Below, piece by piece: positions 35,700-54,058 of a stretch of 64,000 nucleotides of DNA. Every line of letters begins with the position of its first letter. The stretch's first letter is position 1. This DNA comes from Ceratodon purpureus (taxonomy: Eukaryota > Streptophyta > Bryopsida > Pseudoditrichales > Ditrichaceae). The stretch is from positions 3,914,988 to 3,978,987 of the forward strand of contig CM026427.1 of the NCBI GenBank assembly GCA_014871385.1. The letters are read 5' to 3'. The notes under the pieces are model-generated. The model did not search any database. It was given only the letters and a program-made list of their open reading frames with translations, and was not told the DNA's origin. A program made the position numbers and the translations under genes.

Positions 35700-36377
35700 A
35701 TGAAGTTGAGAAATAGTCAAAATGAACAACTCGGCAATATATGGGATGTAGTGTCCAATTTGGCAAAAGCTCTCACAGATGCACGAGATCAACTAGTGGG
35801 CCTTATTAATTCCTCGGCTACCGGAGGTACAAGATTAGCCGGAAGTGATAAGGGACTTCAACGCAATTATGGGAAGGAAAACACATACCATAGTGATGAC
35901 AATGGAAATGATCATCACGAATTAGCACGCTACCGTGGTGGTGGCTATATTCCGCGCCGCAGAGAGCCACGTAGCATACATCGCGCACACGCTCGTGGGC
36001 ATGTTGCGTTTGGTATCCACTCAGAGTTCAAACCTATGCCTCCCAGTAAATGTAAGCCTAAACGCCGTAGTTCAAGCCGCGGCAGGGGTGGAAAGAAAGG
36101 AACACAATTTGGATTGTTCTTAGATTCTAAGTCTAATTCTGTACAGGTCAAAACAAGGAAGGGATGTAAGAGCCCTGTGTGTATTAACTTAGATTATCCA
36201 GATCCAGGGTTATCAAACAAAGGTAGCAATTGTAGGCCATCTTCTCCTGACTCCAAACGCCATTGCATTGGAACACAATATGCAGCCTTGTTGAAAGAGG
36301 AAGCTAGTCGAATTCGAGAGCGACGCCTCTCCGAGGAAAAGGATCCGCGCACCAAAACAAAGTGGACTCGTTGTTAA
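35700..36377 (+). CDS. Unrecognised basic protein, 225 aa
   Basis: An uninterrupted ATG-started frame in AT-rich surroundings, with a somewhat higher GC content than its flanks. I do not recognise it. The first 45 residues could be helical (WDVVSNLAKALTDARDQLVG). The middle is His/Asp- and Arg-rich, with basic stretches KPKRRSSSRGRGGKKG and RYRGGGYIPRRR. The end is charged (KEEASRIRERRLSEEKDP). The composition suggests a nuclear or nucleic-acid-binding protein, or a fragment of a larger gene whose upstream exons I cannot see. It could also be non-coding. Confidence 0.35.
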   Translation: MKLRNSQNEQLGNIWDVVSNLAKALTDARDQLVGLINSSATGGTRLAGSDKGLQRNYGKENTYHSDDNGNDHHELARYRGGGYIPRRREPRSIHRAHARGHVAFGIHSEFKPMPPSKCKPKRRSSSRGRGGKKGTQFGLFLDSKSNSVQVKTRKGCKSPVCINLDYPDPGLSNKGSNCRPSSPDSKRHCIGTQYAALLKEEASRIRERRLSEEKDPRTKTKWTRC

Positions 36378-37086
36378 AAAATGACCATCACCAATACTTA
36401 TAGCTAATGGAAAAAATATATATATCCTTGCAACATTGATTCTAAGAAATGTTGTAATCTCACCTTCTTCCCCACAAATTGCTTTCAAATATTGCATCCC
36501 TGTATAAGAAAATTCTGCTCTGTTTTTGTTGACATCATTAGGTCTAAAAGAAATGCTGAGAAACAAATGTGTAATGCATTTCAACATCAATATTTGCAAA
36601 ACGTGATCAGAGATTGAAAACCGAGTAGGACTAAATCCACACATGTATCAATTTTGTCATAAGTGTAAAGGCGGCAGCTCCATCAAAACCCATAGACACA
36701 ACATGTTTCATTTTGTTGAGAGTTTAATTCCAGCACCAACACTAAATTCAGTACATTTAGAACAAATGAGAACAATGTCAAAAAAACAATTACTCAAAAA
36801 ACAAAGCCCAAGAGTAATTCAGCTATTTTAGATGATCTAACGATCTGAAGGGAGCTGACCTTGGATATTGTTAGACATCGAGGAAAGGAGCAACTTCAGG
36901 AGGTAAATCCTTCGTTAACTCATTTCCGAGTACCTTATATAAAACCCTTTGGAAGAACTTCAATGGCACACCATAAACAAATAAGATGACAAACAACAAT
37001 AGTTTGTGTTATGCACAATTGTTATTCGATTAAACAATCACTAGCTGCACCTTGCGAAAGGCATGAGGTTTGAACAGCAGTTACAT
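36378..37086. other. Spacer before the AlaAT stop codon
   Basis: AT-rich sequence with no supported gene. It probably includes the 3' UTR of the leftward-transcribed AlaAT gene. Confidence 0.5.
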
Positions 37087-42674
<5,588 letters not shown>

Positions 42675-44127
42675 CTCTCCCTCACCTCCAACCTCTCGCC
42701 CTCCCCCCTCCGCTTCTCCTTCTGCTTCTCCCTCGCCTTCTTCCTCTCCCCCCTCACCCCCGCCCCCGGCACCGCCAGTTGTGCCACTACAGCAGCCTTG
42801 TCCTAAGCAAGCACATATCCTAGTTGTTCCCCCTTTGTCCCCCTGCTTCACTACGCTCGTCGACTCCGTGGTCCCTCCCTTGCAGCGCCAAACTCACACC
42901 AACACCAAACCCTCCCTCCTTCCTCCTCCAAATCACACAACCGATCCGCTCCTCCTCCGAGGCTCTCTCCTCTAGGTTATACTAATAATATTGCTGCCGA
43001 AATTGGTGTAGCCTCTGTCTCAGTGACGCCAATCCCCAGACTGCTGATCGCGATAAGCTGATGTTAAAAATGTCATCACCTGTCGATGCTTGAAAATCAG
43101 ATCAATAAAATATATTCTTCCGAAAGCACGTAAAAAGGTGCAATCGCTGGAGACTCACGATGTTTTCGTTCGTGATAAGTTGGTAGCGAAAGATGCGCTC
43201 AACTGCACCGAAAACATGCATGTGACGACAGAGATGGCCCTGCATCACGTGAGAGGTGAAATGGACCATTTCATTCTAGTCACCACAGACTAAACAAGGT
43301 TTATCTGAACAAAGACGAGCCCTGTTTTGATGTCGTTTTTACGGTAGAAAAAAACAGAGGTTGTCACAGTACAGTAATGAGTTTATATATGTCATTACGG
43401 AGCGGATCGAATTCTGAATGCGGTGTGCAGGATTCCATCCTGTTGCAACATGAAACGACAAAGGGAACAATAATTGAAAGAGGAATATGATAAGTTTATA
43501 ATGAAGACAGTTTGAGAGAATTCAGGGTTCATTTGCAAGTTGTCATACAGATTGGCCCTGATACGACTGAGTAGTTTCGACGTAAGGATTTCTCCTGCAA
43601 AAATGTTCCAAACAAATACGACAGATCTGTAATAGGAAAGATCTTCAGTACAGAAAATTTGTAATTACATCAAGCAGGACATGCCGCATGTACGAATACT
43701 CTGAGAACATGAATTCAAGTAAATGATGAAAATAAGTTAATTCGTGAAATGAAAATGCAAAATTGGTAGTTCAAGTACAATTGTGGAAACAAAGCATCGA
43801 AACTGGTTTTGTCCACAGCTCACTATTACTTGCTACGAGGTCCAAACTCCCGAGTCTGCACACATCCATAGCAAGCGCCAGATGCGATGTGCGGGAATCT
43901 CTACATGAAATCCCAACTACTTCATGCGAACTATCGGCTGAAGGTTTGAAAATTGGGATTGCACTATTCCCAGATAGACTGGTCGATCCAATTGAACCTC
44001 ATGGGTAAACTAAGGCCACCGGATTCCTTTCTAAAACGGGGGGTACCAGCAGCTCGTGGTTACTAGAGACAGGTTGTTTGCCTGCTCACCAATCTAGAGA
44101 ACAATGTAAATATTAGGAAAAGAGGAA
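42675..44127. other. Spacer between AlaAT and the nucleolin-like gene
   Basis: Left part: CT-rich, probable AlaAT promoter and leader. Right part: probable nucleolin 3' UTR. Short frames at 43090-43293 and 43763-44008 lack any recognisable domain. Confidence 0.5.
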
Positions 44128-46222
44128 TCAATCATCGAATCTCATCTTCTTTCCTGCGGGTGCAGATGAACGACCTCCACGGCCACCTCGGCCGCCGAAA
44201 TCACCTCTTCCTCTACCACCACCTCGTCCTCCTCTTCCTGCACCCAGAGAAAAATGAATGAGTTTCATGTGTACGGCAAATTCAGAACACACCTGGTCCG
44301 TTCAATGACACAAACTGAATGATATGATGAACAAAGGGCTAAAACTTACCCCTGTCACCACCACGACCACCTCGTCCACCGAACCCACGACCACCTCCAC
44401 GGCCGCCTCGGTCACCTCCTCTTCCACCAAAGCCCCCTCTGCCTCCACCACGGCCTCCAGGAGTACCACCGCTGCTTGCCTCATTCACTACCAAACTCCT
44501 TCCGTTGAAGTCCGATCCATCCATCTCCGTTGCCTTCGTCAACTCGTCCTTGCTCGCAAACTCAACATATGCAAACCTGGAATACAATCAAGACGATGTT
44601 AAAAGTGTAAATCATATAGCTATTCAAGTCCCGCCAATAAATAAAAGCAGAATTAACGAGATGTTGCACACTAGCAACGGAGACGTACCCCTTAATCTCT
44701 CCAGACTCACGATCTGTTGGGATACGAACGTTCAATACTTCTCCACATTCACCAAAGAATTCAGTCAAACCACTCCGGATCTGCAAGAGGAAAAAGGTCT
44801 TATCGTAAGTAAGGAGTGAATCTACAAACCTGAATCATAATTAAAAAAATACTAGGTGGATGACTTCGATTGTTATTCTATTCATTTTAAGTGGAGGATT
44901 ACTTACAGAGTCCTCGTCTTGGTACTTGTCGAAACCTCTAACGTAAGCTGTCTTGTCAGATCCCGTTCTTCCTGGAGTTGCTCCGTTCGGACTGAAGTAA
45001 AACAAAAACCACATGTAAGATTCTACACTCTCAGGACCATTTGGGAATTAAGCTAAAGGAGGCAATGAACATCGAACTTACGTTGCTCCTCCTGGGCCAG
45101 CACCCCGCTCTCGTGCAAGGTCACAGAAGATATCTCTGCCTTCCAAATTCTGCCCACTCTTCTCAACTGCCTTCTTGGCTGCTTCCTCACTCTCGAACTC
45201 AACATGTCCGAATCCACGAGAACGACCATTTTCATCTTGGGCAATTCTCACGTCAGTGACTGTGCCGCAGTCACTGAAGAACTCAGAACTGCAATCGAGG
45301 AAGAAGATGAATGAGTTGCGTAATTCCACTAGAAACCACAATGATAAAGACTGCCTCAGGAATTTAGGACAAGCAAGTAAGGCCCGCGAATACTTACACT
45401 ACGTCTTGATCAGCAGCCCAGGCCAGATTCTTAATGAATATAGTCTTGCTTCCTCCCTCACTGGCTTGCTTGGCAGGAGTCTTGACCTGCACTTCCTCCT
45501 CGCTCTCCTCGTCGCTCTCGGCAGGCTTCGCACCAGTCTTCTTCACGGGCTGCAAAATTTAAAAATTGGTCATTCACAAATTCATTCTGAAATCAGGCAC
45601 CTTAAATCATGAGAAAATAAGAGACTTCATCCATGGAAGATATGCCAGTTATATATGTTACCTCATCCTCCTCACTGTCATCTTCCTCATCTTCGTCACT
45701 GTCAGCGGCAGCACCGTTTGCACCCTTTCCGTTAGCGGCCTTTCCGTTCACGGCCTTGGCGGCAGGCAACATTTCCTCGTCAGAAGATTCCTCCTCAGCA
45801 GCTTCCTGAATCATAACAACGTAAAAAAAAACATGAGAACTCTCTCTTTCGCAATTTCACCTAACAAACTCCACAAAGCAACCGCACTAAAAAGAGAGAG
45901 AAAAGCTAAAAATTCACCTCCTCAGACTCCTCCTCAGAGGATTCCACCTTCTTCGGTGGAGGAACGACCTTCTTCTGTCCCTTCGACTTCTTAGTCGGGG
46001 GCACACCAGCTGCCGCTTCAACAGCTCTCTTAGCTGCAAACAAAAACCTCAAAACAGTAAACCCCAGCACAATGTACCACTCTCCAACCTAGCTCCTAGA
46101 AAAAAACAAACACTCCAAACCAACACCATAAAAGTTAAATAAATACCTGTCTTCTTCTCCTCCGGCACCGCGGCAGGGACCACGGCGGCCACGGCCTGAG
46201 ATTTCTTCTTAGACTTTCCCAT
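44128..46222 (-). CDS. Nucleolin-like protein (acidic tracts, two RRMs, GAR tail)
   Basis: Nucleolin organises rDNA chromatin and pre-rRNA processing in the nucleolus. Nine exons: 46222-46147, 46033-45918, 45805-45662, 45549-45398, 45288-45082, 44991-44907, 44780-44689, 44576-44350, 44237-44128. They total 1209 nt, or 402 aa. Order: Lys-rich start MGKSKKKSQ; acidic Ser/Glu/Asp tracts typical of CK2 targets (residues about 50-150); RRM1 with RNP2 IFIKNL and RNP1 RGFGHVEF; RRM2 with RNP2 TAYVRGF and RNP1 KGFAYVEF; then a Gly/Arg-rich (GAR) tail with many RGG motifs ending KKMRFDD. Domain order matches plant NUC-L proteins, though it is shorter than Arabidopsis NUC-L1. The intron that splits the GAR tail leaves RGG repeats in both last exons. 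Confidence 0.94.
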
Positions 46223-46798
46223 TTCGAGTCCTTAAACCCTCCAAAGTATCAAAAACCTGCCAAAAACAACATAACAAAAAAATCAGAAACTCCGAAACAC
46301 TAAACTCCAAAAAAACACAACACAAAACCCTCCACATTCGCAACATCCCGAAACCATACATTCACATTCTCTAAACCATCCCATTCCATTCCAAACCCCA
46401 CAAACAAACCATCCACAACAAAAAGCATTCCTAACAAAAAGTAAAAGCACAGGAAACAAAGGAGAACACCAAGTTATTAGTAAGAACTACAGAGACAACG
46501 AGAAGCCGTTTCGAAAAGGTCGAAGAGACACAAGCAGAGTCGAGACGAACCGAGGTTTGGAATGGAGAGGAAATGTGAAGAGAGGAGGTGAAGCGCAGGG
46601 ACTTACGGAGAGGAGGGGCGTGAGTTCGAGGTCGGAGCGTCGGAGAGTGAGCGATTGAGAGGGGAGGGAGGATGAGCCTACATATGATGGCTGCAGTGGA
46701 GGGGTTTGGAGGCAGCAGCAGCCGACTTGAGGGCTTGGGGAGATTTCAGGGCAGGCAGTTTGGGCTGTTGGGTTGGGGGCGGCCGCCGCGCTTCATAT

Positions 46799-46808
46799 GC
46801 CACGTGGC
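46799..46808. promoter_or_regulatory. Perfect palindromic G-box (GCCACGTGGC)
   Basis: A 10-base perfect palindrome with a CACGTG core, about 580 bases upstream of the nucleolin-like ATG in a GC-rich stretch. Candidate bZIP/bHLH site. Its use is inference. Confidence 0.45.
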
Positions 46809-47829
46809 GGGACATTACCTGCGGAATCCCCTTCTAGGGTTGCCCGTGTGAACCTCGCGTGCTAATATCTGGTTCCGCTTGCTGATGTGGACGGGTGGAT
46901 CTTTTTGGCTCCTGCTGACTTGGCAGGTTTTGGATTTTGGAGATGAGTGAGTTTGGTTCAGTGTTTGTTTTTTCTTTTGAGCAGTGGTAAATTCTGAGGA
47001 AAAAAAATATGAGAGGTTTTGAAATAGGGTTTTATAAGGATTGGAAAAAAATGCAACAAGAAATATGTATTTCTCAATTATCTATAGAATTCCTAAGTGT
47101 AAAGTAACATATGATCCAAAACCGATCACATACTCTAATGTACAAATGAGAGACATATGTTTTTCATACTCTAGAAATTATGCATAATCAATTTTGGGGT
47201 AGTGGTTGATCGGTTTTGAGGCACTGGTTAATAATAGGACAACCAAATATAGATGTTGTTGTATCTAGGGTGTTATGTTTTAAATTAACTGTGTGATTAT
47301 GTTTTGAATTAACTGTGTGATTATGTTTTGGTGAACTTGGGGGCCTTAATGTCATGCTTAGGCCCACTTTGTACATAGTCTTCAATTTGTTGGATGCACA
47401 TGGTTGTTCAATTGGAATTTAAGGTGCTTTTTGGTTAAGATTGATTACAACTAGAGGCCGCATATGGAGGCTCAATTGAATACAGAGAAAAATACTAAAA
47501 TTCCTCTATTGTAATTCCTCATACCACAATTGAGAATTACGCTACAAAACTCAAGGATGCTCCTCTCACTTTTGATTAAAGTTTTTTTTTCATGCTCATA
47601 GAAAATTGGATGATATGTCTCTTGTGGCTTAAAGAAAATGCTCTATTCATTTTCTATAATTTAATTTATTTCTATTTTTCATAATCCATTGTATTTTTAT
47701 TTATAAATATATGCATTGTGTTGTTATTGAAATCAATTGTTGGCTATTTGTGTAAGGTACATGTATATATACAAAACATTTATAATTAAGTTATTTTTAA
47801 TTCAAGTATATGTACGATGGAGTAAGGTT

Positions 47830-47875
<46 letters not shown>

Positions 47876-48446
47876 GTTATTATTATTATTAAGTATTTAG
47901 GTATTAAATTGTTGAAAAAATATTTAAAGTATATATTGATTTAAAATCACACATATATATGTACATGTAGATGTATATATGTGTGTGTATTTAATGGCAT
48001 TTGAAATTACATGTATATTTTTACAAAAACAAAAATACATCACCCATAAAATGCTAACTAAAGTGAAATATTTTGTTAACGAATTCAAATTAGTAGGTTC
48101 GTTCCTTGTCAAATGGATTTTTTTCTTAATTTTGATAAAATAAGCTTCGTCTTTCCAAAATTTGATTTTCTTGATTTCTCTTCTTCACCAAAAATCACTT
48201 AAAATAACTTAAGGAGGCTTAGTTATAACAAAATATCACAAGAAATAATTTATTCTATTTTTGTTTAATAGTCTTCATAATTTCCAAAATTATTCGTTTA
48301 TTATTATTATTATCTGAGAACAAACCTGCCATGGTGTTATAGTATCAAAGTCTGCTCAAAAACAATTAGTTTACAAAAATTTCAACAATTGTCCAAAAAT
48401 TGACATACGATTTTTTAATATTTTTTTTACTTTTGTTTTATGAAAA
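46809..48446. other. AT-rich spacer with short repeats
   Basis: No gene is supported. A short direct duplication (GTGATTATGTTTT units) lies at about 47282-47335. The very low GC content and lack of open frames suggest old non-coding sequence. Confidence 0.5.
47827..47872. repeat. (TA)n microsatellite
   Basis: About 46 bases of nearly perfect AT dinucleotide repeat in an AT-rich region. Confidence 0.95.
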
Positions 48447-51400
48447 TGGATTTTCGCATTTTTGGGCAGCCTAGATGAAGGGGTTAAAAGTAATATTCTT
48501 TTCTAAGATTTTTCGAGTGCTTCTTTTACCACAAGGTGTATGTGGTAAAATCTACAAAGCCAGAATTTCAAATTTTGAGAACCTTTGTCTAGAAATTTTT
48601 GGTTTCAAGTCCTAAATAGACAGCTTAAAATTTGGTTTTTTTAAGATTTTTTTAAAAAAAATCTTAACCAAAAGACTACTTACATTCCAAACGGACTTAA
48701 GTCAAAATTTTACGAATTTTTCAAGGGCAGCCTCCAAAAATTACAATGACAAGGTTCGAAATTGTTTGTGATTTTTAAATTATTTCATCCAAAATTTGTC
48801 AAAATTTGAGATTATGGAAAGTTTTAGTTTCTTTTTTTTTGAAAATTCCCATATCATAAAGGTATTTACTAACCGTTCACTTTTTATTAGCCTAAAAACA
48901 TTTTTTTTGTGATGCATGTTTTACTATCTTGTTGTTTTTGTACCTTCTTCTATAAAATAATTTGCATGAAGGTCCAAAAAGCGTAATGAGACCCTAAATT
49001 TTTTTCATGAGCACACCTAACCTTGTGAACTACATGGAAAAAAATATGACCAAATTTTTTGAGATAACAATCTTTAATTCCGTCTTCGCACAGTGGAGGC
49101 AATGCCTCTAGAGCATTGACCCAAAAAAAATTGCACAAATTTTCAATGTCATGATCTTGGAAATGATAAACATCCAATGGTCAAATTTTAAAACAATAAC
49201 AAAAAATAGGCTTGGGTTCAAGTTCTTACAGTTGAAAGTCTTAAAAAATAAAAAATAAAATAAAAATTGTTCACACCCTTGGAAATGCATAGAGATAGAA
49301 AATTGCATTTTTGAGGTTTCAAGCTCCCAAAAACACAAAGAAATTTAGAAGTTTACCCCTTAAACATCAACTCGACAGTTTTGGTATGATTTAAGGTTTG
49401 GTCAGGCTCATAAGAGTCAAATTTTACTGGATGTGGCTGTAACTTTGGCACAACATGGGAAATTGTCATATCTTTCTAACAAGACCAAATTTTACTTTCA
49501 TCAGGGCCGTAGTTAAGAAATAATTTGTGTTTAAAGATCAAAATTCAATTTAGGGCAGTTGGAGCAGGTTTGTGGCCAATGGGAGTGGTGTACCAAATCT
49601 GTGACAGTGTACAGTGACTTCCAAATGATCCTTTCTGAAGTCGTTTCACAAGTTTTTTAAAAACTTGATTTTGAGAAATCCAACCGTAGGATCTTGTTCA
49701 GAGCCATTCAAGTAGCATATGTGCGAAGTTTTGTAATTTTTGACCGTATGGATCTTAAGATATATTTCAGTCAAAGTTCCAAGTTTTATAAAAATTGTCA
49801 GGTAGATCAATAGTGATTGGGTCACCTTCGTCACCCATTTTTTCTTCACCATTTTCTCCTCCTAAACCACAGTATATGCTTCAAAATTCATATCTATTTT
49901 GGATTTATTTATTTTTTGGATTTCTTTCCTCTAAAATTTCTTTTCCATACAAATGCATGTATATACCGTTCAGATTTCAAAAAATAGATGATCTTCTTAG
50001 GCATTTGTAGTGTGGAAAAAGTGCCAGCGTATATGCATTTCATTTGACTGCCGTCACTGGAAATGTGGTTTTCCAATGCTTCTCGGTGTTGTATTGTCCT
50101 CAATGTTTTGAGCATACTCCCAACTCACTTTAGAATCCAGAACTCAAGAGCCTCCAACCACACAATCTCAAAAGATTGGATGTTTCACTCTCTGAAGGGT
50201 GGCTGTTCCTACCGGACAATACCAAGAAAACTTTTCACTCAAGTTCAAACCTTATGATCTTCCAAACGGTGAGGATTTACAATCTAAAATTTTGTACCAT
50301 ATGTGATATTTGAGTTATTTGTAAAGCCATCCTGTCTTTTGTCCTCTTTTTTTCATGGACCAGAGCTAGTACCGTTCCTCCTCCTCCTCACAGTCCCACC
50401 CCTCTATCCAATTCTTCTCGCTTCCTCCAAATTTTTTATGAATAAAAATTTCAATCTATCCAGTATTCTATTCTGGGTTAACAGTGAGATCATGCCGATC
50501 CGGTCCTTTTCAAATTACAGGTCAAAAACTCAGGTTCTGAGGGACTTTACAAATAACTCTATTGTATCAATTGAAAACAGTCCAGAAACCATGTTGGCTG
50601 CAATGATTATTGAGTTTTATGTTGCAAATGATCAAAGATGAGCGCTGAATTTTGAGCACCCTATCAAGCTGGCCACTACGAGCATTGAAAACATACTTTC
50701 TATAAATTGGGAGGCTATCGTTGTAATAAAAAATATTCTTCGACAACAGGCATACATGTGTTTTTTTGTTGAAAATCTAAATTCCTCAAAATATCAGGGT
50801 AACCACGTTTCCGATGGTGGTATAACTCATGTAGTAAAATTGGCAGAGAATATGATGGCGGCTATCATGAAATGAAGAGTTCTAGGGACTTGACCATTTG
50901 GAAACATAACATTGTGACTTACTGATAACCAAATTAACCCTTAAAAGTCCCTTGGGGATAGTATATATGTTGTAGTATAAATGGGACTTGCTATCAACAA
51001 GAATCTCTAAATTCAAATCTTAATGATTTAACTTAAATGTCAACTTCTTTTTTGAATTTAAACTCTTTTAAGATGTGCATTCATTTCAGATACAACCAAA
51101 ATACACCCTATTCTAGTGGTCGCTACGGCACGCTCAGACCTTTGGAGGTTAAAACCTACCACTTGTCTTGTACTCATAAACATTGCCCATGTTTTTTATT
51201 TGTATACATGTAATTTAAAATTTTAAAATTTGTGGGTTTCTTGAACTAATCAATGAATTAACCCTTAAAGGCTTAATGGGATTGGAAAAAACCTTAGATG
51301 TGTTATAATATGTGTATTTTGTAATTCTTGTAGAACTTTGCTCACAAGATAAAATGAAGACTTTAATACTTAGATTAGATCGATACGGTTGAATTTCTTT

Positions 51401-52150
51401 TAGAAGTGATTATTTATTTTTTTAATCAATTAAAAATATTATATTTTTGAAAATTAATAACTCTAACTTTCATTGTGTTTTTGAGAGCTTGAAATCTCAA
51501 AAGTACGATTTTTTACCTCAATGCACTTCCAAGGGTGTGACCCAATTCTTAAACCTTTTCCAAGACATTCAACTATAAGATCTTTAATCCAAGCCTATTT
51601 TTAGTTATCGTTCCAAAACTTGACCACTAGATGTTTATCATTTGCAAGATTATAGCATTTAAAGTTTGTGGAAAAGTTTTATTGGAAATTGCTCAAGAGG
51701 CATTGCCTCCATGATGCGAAGGCGGATTTGAAGATTGTTACTCCAAATTTCTTGGTCATATTTTTTCCATGTAGCTAATTTAGTTAGGTATGCTCATGCA
51801 AAATTTTGGAGACTCAATACGTTTTTTAGATGTTCATGCAAATTGATTTTTTGAAGAAAGTATAATAACAACAAAATAGTTAAACATTCATAAAAAAGTG
51901 AACGGAATGGAATTTGAGTAGTGATTTGGTTATGAACATATTTCATTTTATTTTCTTAAACCTAATTTTAAACTGTTTGTTTTGGATTTGAAACCTAAAT
52001 TTTTTAGATGAAGGTTCTAAAATTGGAATTTGGTTTTGCAAATCTTACCACATGCACCTTGCGGTAAAGAGAGCACCCACTAAAAATCTTAGGCAAAAAT
52101 ATTACTTTTAACCCCTTCATCTAGGCTACTCAAAATTGCAAAAACCCCTT
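48447..52150. repeat. Large imperfect inverted repeat with about 2.1 kb spacer
   Basis: The arm at 48447-49339 (about 890 bp) is matched in reverse complement by 51473-52150 (about 680 bp). Matching landmarks include TTTAACCCCTTCATCTAGGC (right arm), GAGGCAATGCC, CCAAGGGTGTGA and TTTTTGAGAGCTTGAAA with their counterparts in the other arm. The arms have diverged visibly by substitutions and indels, so the repeat is old. No transposase, integrase or reverse transcriptase signal was recognised in the arms or the spacer. I leave the family unassigned: two copies of one unknown dispersed repeat in opposite orientation, or a decayed fold-back element. Confidence 0.8.
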
Positions 52151-53517
52151 ATGGGTATTAAGGAACATTAGGATTGAACTTTATATTATCAGTAGTTGAA
52201 ATTTGATATGATTGGGGATAATTTCATCTTATATGATAAAATAAAAAGAGGCCACTAATAACCCAATAAGAATACTATTAGTTTTCTCTAATAATAAGAT
52301 TTCTAACACTAAGCAAATCCTGCCATGTTTGTGTTTGAAGGCTCAGTGTAAACTATCTAGGAATGCAAACAAAGTTCTCTAAATTGGATGTAGTTCCCTA
52401 CTCACCAAACATCTAAAAAATGTTTTTATTTTATTTTTATTTAGCCAGGCACAACTCATAATTTCAACACAATCATAAAATGGTTGACTGGGCTTAAAAT
52501 TTGAGTTTCAAGGAGGTTCTTGTAGCTGATTTTATATTGGAATGTTGTGTGCAAAGAAGTTTAGGCAATTATGTCCTCAATCTACATATTGTCTAAGTCA
52601 CTTTTGGATTAGCCCAAGATATGACCAAAATCAGTTATGGTTTTCAACCCAATACCAATCCAAAATAATTTAGGTTTGGTGCATGATAGGTTCAACCCTA
52701 GAACATGCTAGGCTATTTTCAACCAAACACTGTCTCTTTCTTAAAAGTGTTATTGATGAAATTGAATGTAAATTATATATATTTCATTTGAACAATCTTG
52801 GAAAAGACTTACGTGAGGTCATGTGGATAAAAATATGAGTCATGAGGCTTCATGGATTGCGAGATTATAACATATTAGTACAAAAAAATAGAAATAAAAT
52901 TTTATCATTTTCATGTCAAAGTAAATACGCTACTAACAATGAAACCTACAACAATAAAAAATCTCCAACTAGAAAGTTGTTCACCTTTGTTTCATAAAGA
53001 CGTTCATACTTAGAATATTCATCAAAGAATTCTTTACTGTGAAAAATGCCCCAAAATTATCAAAGGAAGAAAAGTCTAAAACTAGACCTCTTGCACAAGA
53101 ATAAATACCATACCTTCATCTCACCTTGGATTGAGCAAAGATTACTACTAAAAAACTAGATTCAAATAGGAATCGAGGCGAACTAATAAATTCCTCAAGT
53201 AATTTTTGAGTTTTTTCAGTGGAGGGAAATGATTGCAAATCCAACACCAAATCTATTTGGAACAAAAATCTTCCAACATCCCCAAGTCCAACAGAGTTGC
53301 CAGACTCAAGGAGAATTTCGAGCTCTTTGACTTCGAGTTGAACGATCAAATTCTCTATCTTATTTTGTTAAAGAATTACAATTCGCAAGATAATTTTAAA
53401 GCTGGTATAAGCTAAGCTCTTTGTACTTGCTCGGAACTCGGCAGCTAAGTAAGTTTACTTCAAGTTCGGTTTTCGTCTGTACGTAACTGTTACTAAAGAT
53501 ATTAATGAATCTTTCAT
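52151..53517. other. AT-rich spacer
   Basis: No gene, RNA gene or clear element recognised. Confidence 0.5.
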
Positions 53518-53633
53518 ATATGATTATTTTTGATACTTTGGTACTGTTGATTTTTGGTACTTTGGAATTGTTGGACATATTGTTAACTTAATGCAAGTTT
53601 CATTGAGTTAGAGAATGAATTTCTAGGCACATA
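53518..53633. repeat. Direct repeat flanking a MITE-like element, left copy
   Basis: About 116 bases starting ATATGATTATTTTTGATACT and ending CTAGGCACATA. It is repeated with small differences at 53938-54058, on the other side of the inserted element. Confidence 0.85.
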
Positions 53634-53635
53634 TT

Positions 53636-53937
53636 AGGGTAAATGACCAGTAACCGACCATTTAAGCAATTTTGGAGGTTATTTCAAAGTATGATGTTGC
53701 AGAAACTTTTCCCATGTGGGAAGATAAAGTATTTGTGTGTACAAAAATTTACAGAATTTTTCCTCAAAAATTGAAATTACTATGAATTTTAAGGAGGCAA
53801 AAGTGCAGTGTACTAATTTACAATCATTGAAGATTTCCACCTAAAATGTTCAGAAAAGCAAAGATTTTATAGTAGAAAATGAAAATTTTGCCCAGCGGTC
53901 GTAAATTGGTCATGGTCGGTTACTGGTCATTTACCTT
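53636..53937. mobile_element. MITE-like element, 302 bp, with 25-bp terminal inverted repeats
   Basis: The left end begins AGGGTAAATGACCAGTAACC and the right end finishes GGTTACTGGTCATTTACCTT. The 25-base termini match at 24 of 25 positions when inverted. The interior is AT-rich and has no ORF. It sits exactly between two copies of a direct repeat of about 118 bp. Non-autonomous DNA transposon is the best reading; no superfamily is assigned. Confidence 0.75.
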
Positions 53938-54058
53938 ATATGATTATTTTTGGTACTTTGGTACTGTTGATTTTTGGTACTGTACTTTGGAATTGTTGGA
54001 CATATTGTTAACTTAATGCAAGTTTCATTGAGTTTGAGGAAGAATTTCTAGGCACATA
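53938..54058. repeat. Direct repeat flanking a MITE-like element, right copy
   Basis: About 121 bases, nearly identical to 53518-53633 apart from a five-base insertion (GTACTGTACTTTGG against GTACTTTGG) and a few substitutions. Confidence 0.85.

Noticed and set aside
44302-44602. Gly/Val- and Ser/Thr-rich frames on both strands
   Set aside because: Shadows of the RGG-repeat exon of the nucleolin-like gene.
48447-52150. LTR retrotransposon explanation for the AT desert
   Set aside because: The matching arms are inverted rather than direct, and no element-type protein signal was seen, so no such family is claimed.
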